Source: GW2011-AR15 sp964428335
Lineage (GTDB): Archaea; Nanobdellota; Nanobdellia; Woesearchaeales; GW2011-AR15
DNA: 64,000 bases
Direction of reading: 5' to 3'
NCBI GenBank assembly: GCA_964428335.1
Contig: CAYRXW010000003.1
Coordinates: forward strand, 1-64,000
The first letter of the stretch is position 1, and the number at the start of each line of letters is the position of its first letter. The notes beneath the pieces are model-generated. The model ran no database searches and had not been told where the DNA came from. It saw only the letters and a list, made by a program, of their open reading frames with translations. Below are positions 25,940-35,078 of the stretch, piece after piece. The translations under genes were made by a program, and so were the position numbers.

Positions 25940-27139
25940 ATGAATAAGAAAGGTTCTGCTTTAACTAATCCAAATCCACAGACAATGATTTCACTTCTAA
26001 TCTTTATTATTGGGGTCTCGCTGGTGCTTTATATCTTGTTTTTGCCACCACAGGACAGGGCAGACCTGCTTGAGCAGAACAGGACAGCATTAGGGTTACC
26101 AGAACTAAAGGATAAGGTTACAATCATTAAGCTTGTCGAGCCTGGAAGACTTAGCAACATTGCAGAAGATGAAATTATCAAGGACATACCAGAATTTAAC
26201 CTTTTCACAAGGACAGATGCTGCTTCCCTTGTTGATTTTGATTCAATATATATAAAAAAATCACTATATGAAGAGCAATCAAGGAACATCACTTTTAATA
26301 TTGATAGGTTTGAGAACACAGATAATTTCGTGCTTTCTTTCAATGCACCTATGCATAAGGGGATTATGACAATCATACTTAATGACAATATCCTCACAAG
26401 CAAGGAATTTACAACAGAAAGCCCTTCCCCTCTTAAGCTTCCAAAAGATTACCTGAGAAATGTGAATTCATTGGTGTTTAAGGTTTCAGGTCCTGGTGTA
26501 GAATTCTGGAAAAGCAATGAATACATCCTTGAAAACCTGAAAATAACTGCAGATGTGACAGACAAGAGCAACCAGGAAAACCAGCAGATGGTTTTAATCA
26601 CAGAGCAGGAATATGACAATCTCCTTTCATATCAATTGGAGTTTGCAATTGATTGCAGGGCTATGGATGTTGCTCCACTTGAAGTTTATCTTAACAAGAG
26701 AAAGATCTATTCTTCTGTCCCTGACTGCGGCTCAAAAGTCGAAGTCCCTGCAGTAGACGCAACAAGGCTTAGGCAGGGGGAAAATGAATTAATATTCAGG
26801 ACAGAAAAAGGCAATTACCTTCTTTATAATGTACAATCAACAATAAAGCTAAAAGAACCTATTTTCCCGACATATTACTTTACCATTGCAGAAGATGATT
26901 TCAGTGAAATAGGAAAAGGAAGGATGGATGTAAATGTCACCTTATTATTTCCAAACAGCATAGACCAGAAAATCGGTGTCCTTCTGGTAAATGACTACCT
27001 GGTTGAGATTGAGACTTATGAGCAAATATACAACAGAAATGTGAACGGGTTTATAAGAAAAGGCAATAATGCAGTCGAAATCAGGCCAAAACAGGAAAAG
27101 CTTGATGTAGTTGAATTAAAAGTTCTAAAGGCAGAGTAA
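25940..27139 (+). CDS. Membrane-anchored extracytoplasmic protein of unknown function
   Basis: 399 residues. A single N-terminal helix (about 16-36) follows the short basic segment MNKKGSALTNPNPQ. The rest appears soluble and beta-rich, with repeated jelly-roll-like phrases (NFVLSFNAPMHKG; YQLEFAIDCRAMDVAPLEVYLN; KIGVLLVNDYLVEI). I do not recognise a family. It precedes a membrane protein and three lipoproteins, suggesting a surface module. Confidence 0.75.
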   Translation: MNKKGSALTNPNPQTMISLLIFIIGVSLVLYILFLPPQDRADLLEQNRTALGLPELKDKVTIIKLVEPGRLSNIAEDEIIKDIPEFNLFTRTDAASLVDFDSIYIKKSLYEEQSRNITFNIDRFENTDNFVLSFNAPMHKGIMTIILNDNILTSKEFTTESPSPLKLPKDYLRNVNSLVFKVSGPGVEFWKSNEYILENLKITADVTDKSNQENQQMVLITEQEYDNLLSYQLEFAIDCRAMDVAPLEVYLNKRKIYSSVPDCGSKVEVPAVDATRLRQGENELIFRTEKGNYLLYNVQSTIKLKEPIFPTYYFTIAEDDFSEIGKGRMDVNVTLLFPNSIDQKIGVLLVNDYLVEIETYEQIYNRNVNGFIRKGNNAVEIRPKQEKLDVVELKVLKAE

Positions 27140-27140
27140 G

Positions 27141-27149
27141 ATTTATATA
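27141..27149 (+). promoter_or_regulatory. TATA box for the gene at 27172
   Basis: ATTTATATA is centred about 27 bases before ATG 27172; a leaderless start. Confidence 0.55.
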
Positions 27150-27171
27150 GCTTTGAAATTAAGATTTAGAT

Positions 27172-29121
27172 ATGGTTGTTGATAAGATTAAGCAGATGCT
27201 AAGTAGCTTAGCTAATAGTAATTCCAGCTCATCTTTTGTGCCACTTCTTTTATCTCTTCTTTTGATTGCTTTTGATGTTGCTTTTGGATTTGATGGACTC
27301 AAGACAAGCGATCTTTTGTCAAAGCTAATCTTAACTCCATTTTTTTTTAAGTTTGTTTGGTCTATCCTAATATTAGCTATAGCAATTGCAGCTTTTATTT
27401 TACTGACTAAAATCGGAAGTTTTGATAGAACAGATGCTCTTCTTGTTTCACTATATTCTTTCTTTACTATTTTTATAATGCTGGTTGCAGGAAGAGGAGG
27501 GGTTATGCATGTAATCCTATTAAGCTTAGTTATCTTTTCTTTGGAACCTCCAAAATGGGAATTAAGACATAAGTTGATCACAATAATGATTTTATATCTT
27601 CTAGATTTTTTTTTAGTGGGATTTTTTAATAATGCTCTTCAAATTGTTAACGGAAGTCTAAGATATATCTTTCCTTTTCACTTATTGATTGTCTTTGTTT
27701 TTGGAAAAACCTATGAATCAAGCAGTATTTTGAAATTTTTATATAGCTTAGGCATTTTTATCTTTATATTTTCAATGGCTTTTCATATATATGATGTAAA
27801 TTATAGATTTGATTTAAGCCAGACAATGTCACAGGAAGAAATAGCCCAGGGTGTTGCACACTTTTATACGGAAGCATGGGAAAATGCAAAATCTTTTGGA
27901 ACAGAATTAAGAAAAGCAGTTATGTCCCCTTTTAATACTTCTTCATATGACTATCAGGGCCAGCAGGAAGAAACAAAAAATCCACAGGGAGTTTACCTAA
28001 ATGAAATCGAAAAAGGTGATATGTTATTTTTTGAAGAAATACCAGCACTCCTTTGGGCTGTTCTTGAAGCTAGAACGTTAGAGAAAGCTATTGATAAAGT
28101 GTCTGTCAAATGTGAAGTTGAGCTTGAAGATGGTACAATTATGCAAGGAATTGTAAATGAAGGTTCAACAACATATACTTTTCCTGTTTATACCGGTGTA
28201 GATAGACCGCTTTCATGCAGGTTTGATGGACTCATTGAAGGAAATTATAATGCAAAGTTTCTTGCAGAATTTGATTTTACAACAGAATCAAGACAACTTG
28301 TTTATTTAATGGATAGAACCAGGTATACCGAAGAGATAATAGCATTAAGAAGGCAGGGAAAAAGCGCAAAACCAAATGATGTGCTAAATTCAGTCGATAT
28401 TACAGATACTAACCCTGACTCAATATACACTTCAGGACCAGTGGCTGTAAAAATTGCCACAAACAGCTTTCCTTGGGACATAGGAGATGCAAATAATATA
28501 TTGTATCTTTTAGGTGTTGAAATAACAAATGAATGGACTAATGGTGGGGAAATTAAAAGCATTAACAAAGTTAGGTTTGTAATACCTTCAACTTTTTCAA
28601 TTGTTGACAATAGCTGCGGTGTGAAAATAAAACTTGTAGCACTCGGAGCAAATGGGAATACAGGAGCAGGAGAAAAAGTCTATGAAACAACAGAGGAAAT
28701 TACAGATGTTGAAGATGAAAGAAAAATTAATTGCCTCATGAGACTGGATAAGTCAAGCCTTGATAAAAGTGTTGAAGTTACAAGAAGATACCTAAAAGCA
28801 GAAGTAGATTATACTTACATAATGGAACAGAAAACAGGTTTTGAAGTTGAAAAGCTCCATGATGAAACAGACACCATACTTCTTGAAAATGACCAGGTAT
28901 GCTGCCTTATGGATGCAAATGTTTACGAGAAGAAGCCAAAAACAGAATGCACAAAAATTGCACCAGTGTCAAAGTGCTATGAGGAATGCTGCAAATTAAG
29001 CACATCAGGTTCAAATGACCAGTATAAAAGGGTAGATTCAGCAGCAATGTGCGATAAATTCGACTCACAATATACGTCAGCAACATTAGTTGAGGATAAG
29101 ACAAAATGCCCAAGAAAATAA
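27172..29121 (+). CDS. Polytopic membrane protein with Cys-rich extracellular C terminus
   Basis: 649 residues. About six hydrophobic segments occupy residues 15-210. A long soluble region follows, and the last 70 residues are rich in cysteine (CCLMD, CTK, CYEECC, MCDK and a final C), suggesting disulphides or metal binding outside the cell. Family not recognised. The N-terminal third looks more A/T-rich than neighbouring genes. Its end overlaps the first lipoprotein by 16 bases, so they are coupled. Confidence 0.75.
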   Translation: MVVDKIKQMLSSLANSNSSSSFVPLLLSLLLIAFDVAFGFDGLKTSDLLSKLILTPFFFKFVWSILILAIAIAAFILLTKIGSFDRTDALLVSLYSFFTIFIMLVAGRGGVMHVILLSLVIFSLEPPKWELRHKLITIMILYLLDFFLVGFFNNALQIVNGSLRYIFPFHLLIVFVFGKTYESSSILKFLYSLGIFIFIFSMAFHIYDVNYRFDLSQTMSQEEIAQGVAHFYTEAWENAKSFGTELRKAVMSPFNTSSYDYQGQQEETKNPQGVYLNEIEKGDMLFFEEIPALLWAVLEARTLEKAIDKVSVKCEVELEDGTIMQGIVNEGSTTYTFPVYTGVDRPLSCRFDGLIEGNYNAKFLAEFDFTTESRQLVYLMDRTRYTEEIIALRRQGKSAKPNDVLNSVDITDTNPDSIYTSGPVAVKIATNSFPWDIGDANNILYLLGVEITNEWTNGGEIKSINKVRFVIPSTFSIVDNSCGVKIKLVALGANGNTGAGEKVYETTEEITDVEDERKINCLMRLDKSSLDKSVEVTRRYLKAEVDYTYIMEQKTGFEVEKLHDETDTILLENDQVCCLMDANVYEKKPKTECTKIAPVSKCYEECCKLSTSGSNDQYKRVDSAAMCDKFDSQYTSATLVEDKTKCPRK

Positions 29122-30068
29122 TCCTGATTATTGCAATCCTGATTATTGCCGGATGCACATCAGGAGGAAAAAACACAGACCTGAACAAAGACATCTATAA
29201 AGGTACAGAAGGTGTTGTAACAACGTTTTATGGGAATATGCCTCAAGAAGTCTTTGAAGGAGAGACGCTTTCTTTAGCGCTGAAGTTTGAAAACAGGGGA
29301 TCTTATGAAGTCAAGAATGCAAAATATGTCGTTAGCTTAGAGAAAGAGTACATGAGGTTTTCAAATAATGACTACATTTACCAGACTTTTTTCTCAAACA
29401 TTATCTCACAAAAAGGAAAGCTTTTGGAAGGAAAAAGCATCTATAATGATTTAGATGATTTTCACATTGAAGAAATACCCTTAAAGGTTGGGCAGCTTGA
29501 CGATTTCAGCGAGTACCATGATACAACAATACTGACTTCATTTTGCTATGATTATTATGGCATTGCAGTAGCTGATTTTTGCGTTGATACAGATCCGCAT
29601 AACTTAAAACAGGATGACAAGGCATGCAAGGAAATGCCTTCTTTGAGCACAGGCGGAGGACAAGGCGGGCCTGTTGCAATAGACAGGATAGAGACAAGGA
29701 TGCTTGTTGATAACAATATCATAAGGCCGCAGTTCAAGATTTATTTCAGGAACCTAGGACAGGGAACAGTTATAACACCTGGTAAGTATAATGAAGTTTG
29801 CAGCAGCTTACCAGTCGGCTTTGACTCTTATAATACCCTGACTTTAAGGCAGCTTGAATTTTCAAACTATAACCTGAATAATTTCGAATGCCTGCCAAAA
29901 GACCTGATGCTTATCAATAATGAGGATTCAATGACCTGCACCTTCAAAGGAAATTCAATAACAAGAAATACACCAGCATATATGACACCATTAAAAATAG
30001 AGTTTGCATATGGATATAAGGAAACAGCATCAAAAGAAATTAAAATCAAGAAAATATTGAGATACTAA
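29106..30068 (+). CDS. Surface lipoprotein, paralogue 1
   Basis: 320 residues. The signal peptide ends with a lipobox IIAGC, Cys17 being the likely lipid anchor. The mature part begins with YKGTEGV and contains PQEVFEGETLSLALKFENRG, a CYDY segment, VDTDP, a GGGQGGPVAID phrase and FRNLGQGT. All recur in the next two genes, so these are diverged tandem copies. The phrase 'ENRGSYEV' resembles CARDB/Ig-like domains. Function unknown. Confidence 0.75.
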   Translation: MPKKIILIIAILIIAGCTSGGKNTDLNKDIYKGTEGVVTTFYGNMPQEVFEGETLSLALKFENRGSYEVKNAKYVVSLEKEYMRFSNNDYIYQTFFSNIISQKGKLLEGKSIYNDLDDFHIEEIPLKVGQLDDFSEYHDTTILTSFCYDYYGIAVADFCVDTDPHNLKQDDKACKEMPSLSTGGGQGGPVAIDRIETRMLVDNNIIRPQFKIYFRNLGQGTVITPGKYNEVCSSLPVGFDSYNTLTLRQLEFSNYNLNNFECLPKDLMLINNEDSMTCTFKGNSITRNTPAYMTPLKIEFAYGYKETASKEIKIKKILRY

Positions 30069-30093
30069 AATAAAAATACTGAGGTGTTTTGAA

Positions 30094-30158
30094 GTTCAAG
30101 ATACCTTTGCAATATCAAAAATTATTTAAGTTGGGAAAAACTGAGTGGTATCTTGAAC
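30094..30158. repeat. 12-base perfect inverted repeat flanking the promoter of lipoprotein 2
   Basis: GTTCAAGATACC (30094-30105) and GGTATCTTGAAC (30147-30158) are exact reverse complements separated by 41 bases. The spacer includes ATTATTTAAG (30121-30130), a possible TATA box, and the right arm ends two bases before ATG 30161. It could be a DNA operator pair, or in read-through RNA a stem that hides the start codon. Confidence 0.7.
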
Positions 30159-30160
30159 AA

Positions 30161-31069
30161 ATGAAAAAATACATATTACTAATCGCTTTGATTATGCTTG
30201 CTTCATGCACCAATTCAGGAAGCTCCGGAAACTCCAATGAAAATTTCAGGAGCGGAACAGAAGGGCTGAAATTTTCTTTTGTGCTGGACAATCCACCTTC
30301 TGAAGTCCTAAGCACACAGGAATTAAGTGTCATGACAGAATTTTCAAACAAAGGCGCAACTAACATCAACCCGGGCGGCCTAGTTTTTTATTTAACAGGT
30401 TATGACAGTACAATACTGTTTGGAAACCAGGTCATGGCAATGAACCTTGGAGAAAATTTAGAAGGAAAATCGCAGTTCAATACACAGGGAAGCCAGAGTG
30501 CATTTGGAAAATGGGTTACAAGGCCAAATACAAAAAATCTTCCAAAGATTGATTCATTCAAGCAGGATTTGACACTTACAGCGTGCTATAAATATGCTAC
30601 AATCGCAACACCTGAAGTATGCGTTGACCCGCAAAAATATGATACTGCTGATTCAGGAAAGTGCAACTTTGAAATCAGAAACCTTGGAGGAAGCCAAGGA
30701 GCTCCAATTGCAGTCTCACAGATAAAATTAAGGACTACAAGCGATACAGCCTATTTTGAGATACATTTCCAGAATTCAGGAAAGGGAATATCATTTCTTC
30801 CAAGCAAGGGGATTGAAAACTGCTATACTTCTTTAGGTGTCCAGGACCTAAACATGGTATACTTAAAGAAAATATCATTATCAGGGGTTGATTTCACAAA
30901 CAGCTGCAAGCCATCAAGAAATGTAAGGCTAGTGGGCGGAAAAGGCTTTATTGCCTGTGAGAGACCAATTTCAGGCTCTTATTTTACAGGAGTCCTTGAT
31001 ATAGAACTGGACTATAACTATAGGGATTCTATTTCAAAACAGATATCAATTATCAATCTGAACAAGTAG
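30161..31069 (+). CDS. Surface lipoprotein, paralogue 2
   Basis: 302 residues from ATG 30161 (MKKYILLIAL), which gives a proper signal peptide with lipobox MLASC (Cys16); a longer in-frame reading from 30089 would put 24 residues before it. Shared features with paralogue 1 are GTEGLKF, PPSEVLSTQELSV, LEGKS, CYKYATIATPEVCVDP, GGSQGAPIAVSQI and FQNSGKG. It is preceded by a large inverted repeat. Confidence 0.78.
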   Translation: MKKYILLIALIMLASCTNSGSSGNSNENFRSGTEGLKFSFVLDNPPSEVLSTQELSVMTEFSNKGATNINPGGLVFYLTGYDSTILFGNQVMAMNLGENLEGKSQFNTQGSQSAFGKWVTRPNTKNLPKIDSFKQDLTLTACYKYATIATPEVCVDPQKYDTADSGKCNFEIRNLGGSQGAPIAVSQIKLRTTSDTAYFEIHFQNSGKGISFLPSKGIENCYTSLGVQDLNMVYLKKISLSGVDFTNSCKPSRNVRLVGGKGFIACERPISGSYFTGVLDIELDYNYRDSISKQISIINLNK

Positions 31070-31098
31070 GATAACAGAAAACTTTATAATCCATAATA

Positions 31099-31112
31099 AT
31101 TGATTATTAATA
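31099..31112. repeat. Short inverted repeat upstream of lipoprotein 3
   Basis: AATAAT and ATTATT arms around TG form an A/T-rich dyad about 25 bases before the start codon. It may overlap promoter elements; low specificity. Confidence 0.3.
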
Positions 31113-31123
31113 GATATATCCAA

Positions 31124-31128
31124 AGGTG
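31124..31128 (+). promoter_or_regulatory. Shine-Dalgarno site of lipoprotein 3
   Basis: GGTGA lies 7 bases before ATG 31136. A TATA-like TTTATAAT lies about 50 bases upstream of the start. Confidence 0.5.
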
Positions 31129-31135
31129 AAATGCA

Positions 31136-32086
31136 ATGAAAAACATCAGAGTCTTATTTTTGCTTTTAATGGTAGCTTTTTTGACAGTTGCCCAGGAAGG
31201 ATGCGAAGGCGGGGAAAATAATGCAAACAGAAACAAGGTTGATCCTTATATAGGTGGAACAAGGGGCTTTTCCATACAATATGCCGAAGGTGCACCACCA
31301 GAGGAAGTTTTTGATAACAGCCAATGGACTTTTGATGTCGAAGTGAAATTAAACAATGTTGGGGAAGCAGATGTGAAAAAAGAAGATATAACAGTAAAGC
31401 TTTCAGGCCTAAATCCGACAGATTTTGGAAAGACTGAATCAGATTTCATAAAAAGCGGGATACATGAAGACGTCATTGCAACAAAAAAAGATTTTGAAGG
31501 CAATATAATCGCTTCCCCGGAAGTCTATGTGACGTTCCCAGGTCTTACTTTCCTGCAGGCATTAAACGGAAACCAGGAATTCCCTGTAAGGGCAGATGTC
31601 TGCTATACCTATAAGACAGATTCCCAGGCAGATGGCTGCATAAGACAGGATGTCCTTTCTGTTGACCCAGATGCAGTGTGCCAGGTCAATGAGGAAAAGA
31701 CAGTTTTTAATTCAGGAGCTCCGCTGCAGGTAACAGCATTTTCAGAACAATCAAGCGGATCAGATAAGATTAGGTATCTTTTCACCATCTCCCACCAGGG
31801 AACAGGAAGGTTTTACTTACCAAATTCAAGATGCCCGCCAGGAAGGGCATCAGAAAACAAGATTCACTTCAAGATTGAATCAAATGTAGCTGATTTGGTC
31901 TGCAATGGTTTGGTTGACGGAAGCGGGAAGGAAGGAGACATAATCCTAAATAACGGGGAGAGGGTTATCCAGTGCGTGCAGCAGACAAGAAGCAACCTGG
32001 ATTACCTTGATAAAATAAAAATAACCTTGACATATGATTACAAGGAATTTTATGAAACCTCATTATTGGTCAAGAAAAGCTCCTAA
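31136..32086 (+). CDS. Surface lipoprotein, paralogue 3
   Basis: 316 residues. The signal peptide leads to VAQEGC (Cys23), a weaker lipobox. The body again has GGTRGFSI, PPEEVFDNSQWTFDVEVKLNNVG, a CYTYKTDSQADGCI cysteine pair, SGAPLQVTAFSEQ and ISHQGTGRFYLP, in the same order as the two preceding genes. It ends the module and overlaps the convergent coiled-coil gene by 4 bases. Confidence 0.75.
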   Translation: MKNIRVLFLLLMVAFLTVAQEGCEGGENNANRNKVDPYIGGTRGFSIQYAEGAPPEEVFDNSQWTFDVEVKLNNVGEADVKKEDITVKLSGLNPTDFGKTESDFIKSGIHEDVIATKKDFEGNIIASPEVYVTFPGLTFLQALNGNQEFPVRADVCYTYKTDSQADGCIRQDVLSVDPDAVCQVNEEKTVFNSGAPLQVTAFSEQSSGSDKIRYLFTISHQGTGRFYLPNSRCPPGRASENKIHFKIESNVADLVCNGLVDGSGKEGDIILNNGERVIQCVQQTRSNLDYLDKIKITLTYDYKEFYETSLLVKKSS

Positions 32087-32934
32087 AAAAGCTCTTTAAA
32101 TTTTTCTTTTAATTCTTTTTCCCTTCTATAATATTTCGATTTAATCTCGTTTAGCTGAGCTATGTAAATTTTCAAATCACTGTTAAGGGATTCAATCCTT
32201 GCCCTATATTCAATCTCTTTTTCCAAAAATTCCTTTGCAATCTCATTGACTTTATTCTTTGCAGATGTTTCCACATTTTTCTTTTTTTCTTCAATCTCTT
32301 TTTCTTTGTTTGACTTTACTTCTTTTATTGTAGTATAATCATAAAATATCTTCTTGTTCATTTCAGTCAATTTTTCATTCTGGGCCTCTATTTCTCTAAT
32401 TCTGCTGTAAAGTGAACGATTAACCCCAGCCAGTTCCTCATTTTTTTTTCTTTCAACCTCTAAATTTTTCCTGAAGCCAAGCTTATGCTCTTCTGCTTCT
32501 TTTAGAATAGACTTATGCTTTTCCTTATATACCAGAAAACTGCCGTTTAGATCATCCAGCTTCTTTTCGTATTCTTTTTTCATAATAAACTGAAGCTTTG
32601 AGATATAGACCTTTAATCTCTTATTTTCGTTGGCATACTTGCTTAGAAGAAGAATTTGTTTCTTAAGCCTGGAATTTGCCTCTTTTTCCTCATCATATCT
32701 TTTTTTCAGCTCAAATATGATCCTTGCGTGCTCATTTTTTATCTTTTCCTCTATTATCTTTAGATTTTTATCTTTCTCTCCAAGAAGATATAGCAGGTCA
32801 TCAACTTTCTTTTTTAGTATTTGTGAATCCTGGGACTTTAGAATAAGTTCCTGAAGCTTTTTGTTATCATTCTCAAGCTTCTTTATGCTGTCCAGATTCC
32901 TTAGCACTTGGTTCAGTAGGTTATTTTCCTGCAT
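32083..32934 (-). CDS. Long coiled-coil protein
   Basis: 283 residues, almost entirely heptad-patterned and rich in Lys, Glu and Leu (for example KKQILLLSKYANENKRLKVYISKLQF). No membrane segment or catalytic motif is seen. Family unknown. It starts 14 bases inside the end of the RFC gene, so it is translated with the clamp loader and could be a structural or DNA-maintenance partner. Confidence 0.75.
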   Translation of the reverse strand: MQENNLLNQVLRNLDSIKKLENDNKKLQELILKSQDSQILKKKVDDLLYLLGEKDKNLKIIEEKIKNEHARIIFELKKRYDEEKEANSRLKKQILLLSKYANENKRLKVYISKLQFIMKKEYEKKLDDLNGSFLVYKEKHKSILKEAEEHKLGFRKNLEVERKKNEELAGVNRSLYSRIREIEAQNEKLTEMNKKIFYDYTTIKEVKSNKEKEIEEKKKNVETSAKNKVNEIAKEFLEKEIEYRARIESLNSDLKIYIAQLNEIKSKYYRREKELKEKFKELF

Positions 32935-33889
32935 CTTTACTTATTAAAGATATACCAGCTAATAAAGCTTCCAGTTGGATGTACTCATCAGAGCCTTCAA
33001 CCATCCTGAACTCAATTTCTCCGCAAAGCTTCATTATTTCCAGCTTCACATTGTTTTTTGCTTCAATCTTCCAGACTAAAGACTGTATCTGCTTAATTAT
33101 ATCTATCCCAGAAAGGCCTTTCTCAAGCATCACATTAAGCAGTTTTCTTCTTGCCTCAAGAATATTAATGGCAATAGCATCGTTTAAAATCTCAGTGATT
33201 TCCTTTGGCATTGCCTGGGAAGCCACAGAATATACAGTATCTTCGGTTATCTTCTGTGAAACTGCAGCGCAGCTTTGGAGTATATTTGCAACTTTCCTTA
33301 AGTCTCCTTCAGATACGTCATAAAGCGCTTCTTTAGTTTTTTCATCAATCTCAAAATTCTCATCCTTTGCAATAAACTCAATAAGGCTAAACACATCTTT
33401 TTTTTCAAGAGGCCTAAACTTGAAAACAACGCACCTACTCTGGATTGGGTCAATTATCTTTGATGAATAGTTGCATGAAAGAATGAACCTGCAGGTCTTT
33501 GTATAATTCTCCATAGTCCTTCTTAATGCCTGCTGCGCTTCCCTTGTCAACGCATCGCATTCATCCAAGAATATGATCTTAAAGGGCATATCTGCCAAAG
33601 GTCTTGTCCTTGCAAAATCCTTGACCTTTATCCTTACTACATCTATTCCCCTCTCATCAGACGCATTCAACTCAAGAAAATTCTCTTTCCACGAATCCTT
33701 AAAAAGTTCCCTTGCGACAACCAGTGCTAAAGTGGATTTTCCAACTCCTGCAGGGCCTGCAAAAAGCACATGAGGCATGTTTCTTTGGCTTACAAACGCT
33801 TCCAGCCGCTTTACTATCTCTTTTTGGCCCTTAAGCTCAGCGAATGTTTTTGGCCTGTATTTTTCTGTCCAGATTATGCTATCCATCAT
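32921..33889 (-). CDS. rfcS: Replication factor C small subunit
   Basis: 322 residues. Clamp-loader AAA+ motifs are WTEKYRPKTFAELKGQ (RFC box), GPAGVGKST (Walker A), LNASDERGID, FLDECDALT (Walker B), RRTMENY and SRCVVFKF (arginine-finger region). It loads the PCNA sliding clamp. ATG 33886 is an alternative start. A TATA-like TTTTTTAAAC box lies about 28 bases upstream on the minus strand. No intein is present. Confidence 0.96.
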   Translation of the reverse strand: MMDSIIWTEKYRPKTFAELKGQKEIVKRLEAFVSQRNMPHVLFAGPAGVGKSTLALVVARELFKDSWKENFLELNASDERGIDVVRIKVKDFARTRPLADMPFKIIFLDECDALTREAQQALRRTMENYTKTCRFILSCNYSSKIIDPIQSRCVVFKFRPLEKKDVFSLIEFIAKDENFEIDEKTKEALYDVSEGDLRKVANILQSCAAVSQKITEDTVYSVASQAMPKEITEILNDAIAINILEARRKLLNVMLEKGLSGIDIIKQIQSLVWKIEAKNNVKLEIMKLCGEIEFRMVEGSDEYIQLEALLAGISLISKDAGK

Positions 33890-33931
33890 AAAGCTACAAG
33901 AAAGATAAATAGTTTAAAAAAGTTTAGATAA

Positions 33932-34213
33932 TCAAATTATGTCTTCTTCAGCAATAACCATGAAATCCCCCATGGCAATGACTGAACTGAAAGGAATCAG
34001 CATCCTTCCCTGCTTGTCTTTCTCAAGCTCCATTTTTTCAAGATACGGGCTTGGGCTGTTCACTACAATATGGATAAGTTCTCCTGATTTTGTCTCAAAA
34101 ACCAAATCTCCGACTTCTCCAAACCTTTTTCCTGCCTTGCTCACAATTGTTTTTCCAAGAAGGTGCTTTGAAAATTTCTTTGTTTCATCATCCATATTTT
34201 TTTTTTCAGCCAT
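33932..34213 (-). CDS. PRC-barrel domain protein
   Basis: 93 residues from ATG 34213; GGGGAT ends about 6 bases before it, which favours it over in-frame ATG 34225. The PRC-barrel beta domain (LLGKTIVSKAGKRFGEVGDLVFE, ending PFSSVIAMGDFMVIA) fills the protein. Small archaeal PRC-barrel proteins include division factors of the CdpB type and RNA-processing factors. The context (RFC, coiled coil) does not decide the role. Confidence 0.85.
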   Translation of the reverse strand: MAEKKNMDDETKKFSKHLLGKTIVSKAGKRFGEVGDLVFETKSGELIHIVVNSPSPYLEKMELEKDKQGRMLIPFSSVIAMGDFMVIAEEDII

Positions 34214-34283
34214 AGTTATCCCCAATGCTATTATAAAAATTAGGCTTATTTAAACGTTTCTATTTAGAAGAGGCAGCACGTTA

Positions 34284-35057
34284 TTAATGATGCCCTCCAG
34301 CACCTTTCTTTTCAATATAACCATAATCTTTGCCAAAGTGGTTCCACATTGCAGCTATCCCTATAATTATGCCTATCAATAGCGTAAATAAAGGCGGGAG
34401 GAAAAATATTACCGCAGTGCATCCTAGTACTATCCCAACGATAAATGTCCAGAAATGCACATGAGGGTAGAATATGTAAAATCCTGGGCTTCCTGGCAAA
34501 GGAACAAGAGAATATATTGCAAATAATATATTAACTATCATAAACTGGAAAATTATAGGATTTTGCTTCCAAGGCGAGAATAACACTGCAAGAAGGATAT
34601 TTAAAAATGGGCCCATAAAACCTGCTTTTGCCCATTCCCAGTCATTTGTATAGTACCTAAATTCCCCAAGCCTTGAGGCAGTAAGATGCCTGATATTTAT
34701 AACACCAGGGAAGAAGAAAAACAAATACCCACGTGAAGCAAAAGTTACAACAAGGCCAATCATAAGGCCGAGCATGCCTGAAGAATATACAGGATCATAA
34801 CCATAATAAACAGCAACAACTCTTTGTCCAACCTGGTTTGCAGCAAGAGCAATAGTAGCAAATAAAGCTCCAAAAAACAGATTTTTTATCCCTGCAAGAA
34901 AATCAAAAGAGACTGTGCCCCACTTATTGAAAGAGTAAAAAAAAGCAATCAGGACAACAGTTGTAATCATCTGCTTCTTCTCTTCAGGTGAAAATGTGAA
35001 GCCATATCTTTTAAGGTTGTAAAAAAAAGTCCTGTGCTCCTTTGCGTATGAACCCAT
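34284..35057 (-). CDS. M50/S2P-like membrane protein lacking the metal-binding motif
   Basis: 257 residues with about six membrane helices. The topology and the GPFLNILLA motif (149-157) are those of site-2 protease family M50. Where HExxH should be, residues 74-78 read NQVGQ, and the C-terminal N/D-P-x-P-x-D-G element reads LVPLPGSPG (184-192). It therefore appears catalytically dead, perhaps a chaperone or scaffold, as with inactive rhomboids. It has its own TATA box (near 35085, minus strand). Confidence 0.75.
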   Translation of the reverse strand: MGSYAKEHRTFFYNLKRYGFTFSPEEKKQMITTVVLIAFFYSFNKWGTVSFDFLAGIKNLFFGALFATIALAANQVGQRVVAVYYGYDPVYSSGMLGLMIGLVVTFASRGYLFFFFPGVINIRHLTASRLGEFRYYTNDWEWAKAGFMGPFLNILLAVLFSPWKQNPIIFQFMIVNILFAIYSLVPLPGSPGFYIFYPHVHFWTFIVGIVLGCTAVIFFLPPLFTLLIGIIIGIAAMWNHFGKDYGYIEKKGAGGHH

Positions 35058-35078
35058 AACTATTCTTTTGGTTTTATA

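Noticed and set aside
34284..35057. Rhomboid protease as an alternative identity for the gene at 34284
   Set aside because: There is no GxSG active-site motif, and the GPFLN segment and helix order fit M50 better.
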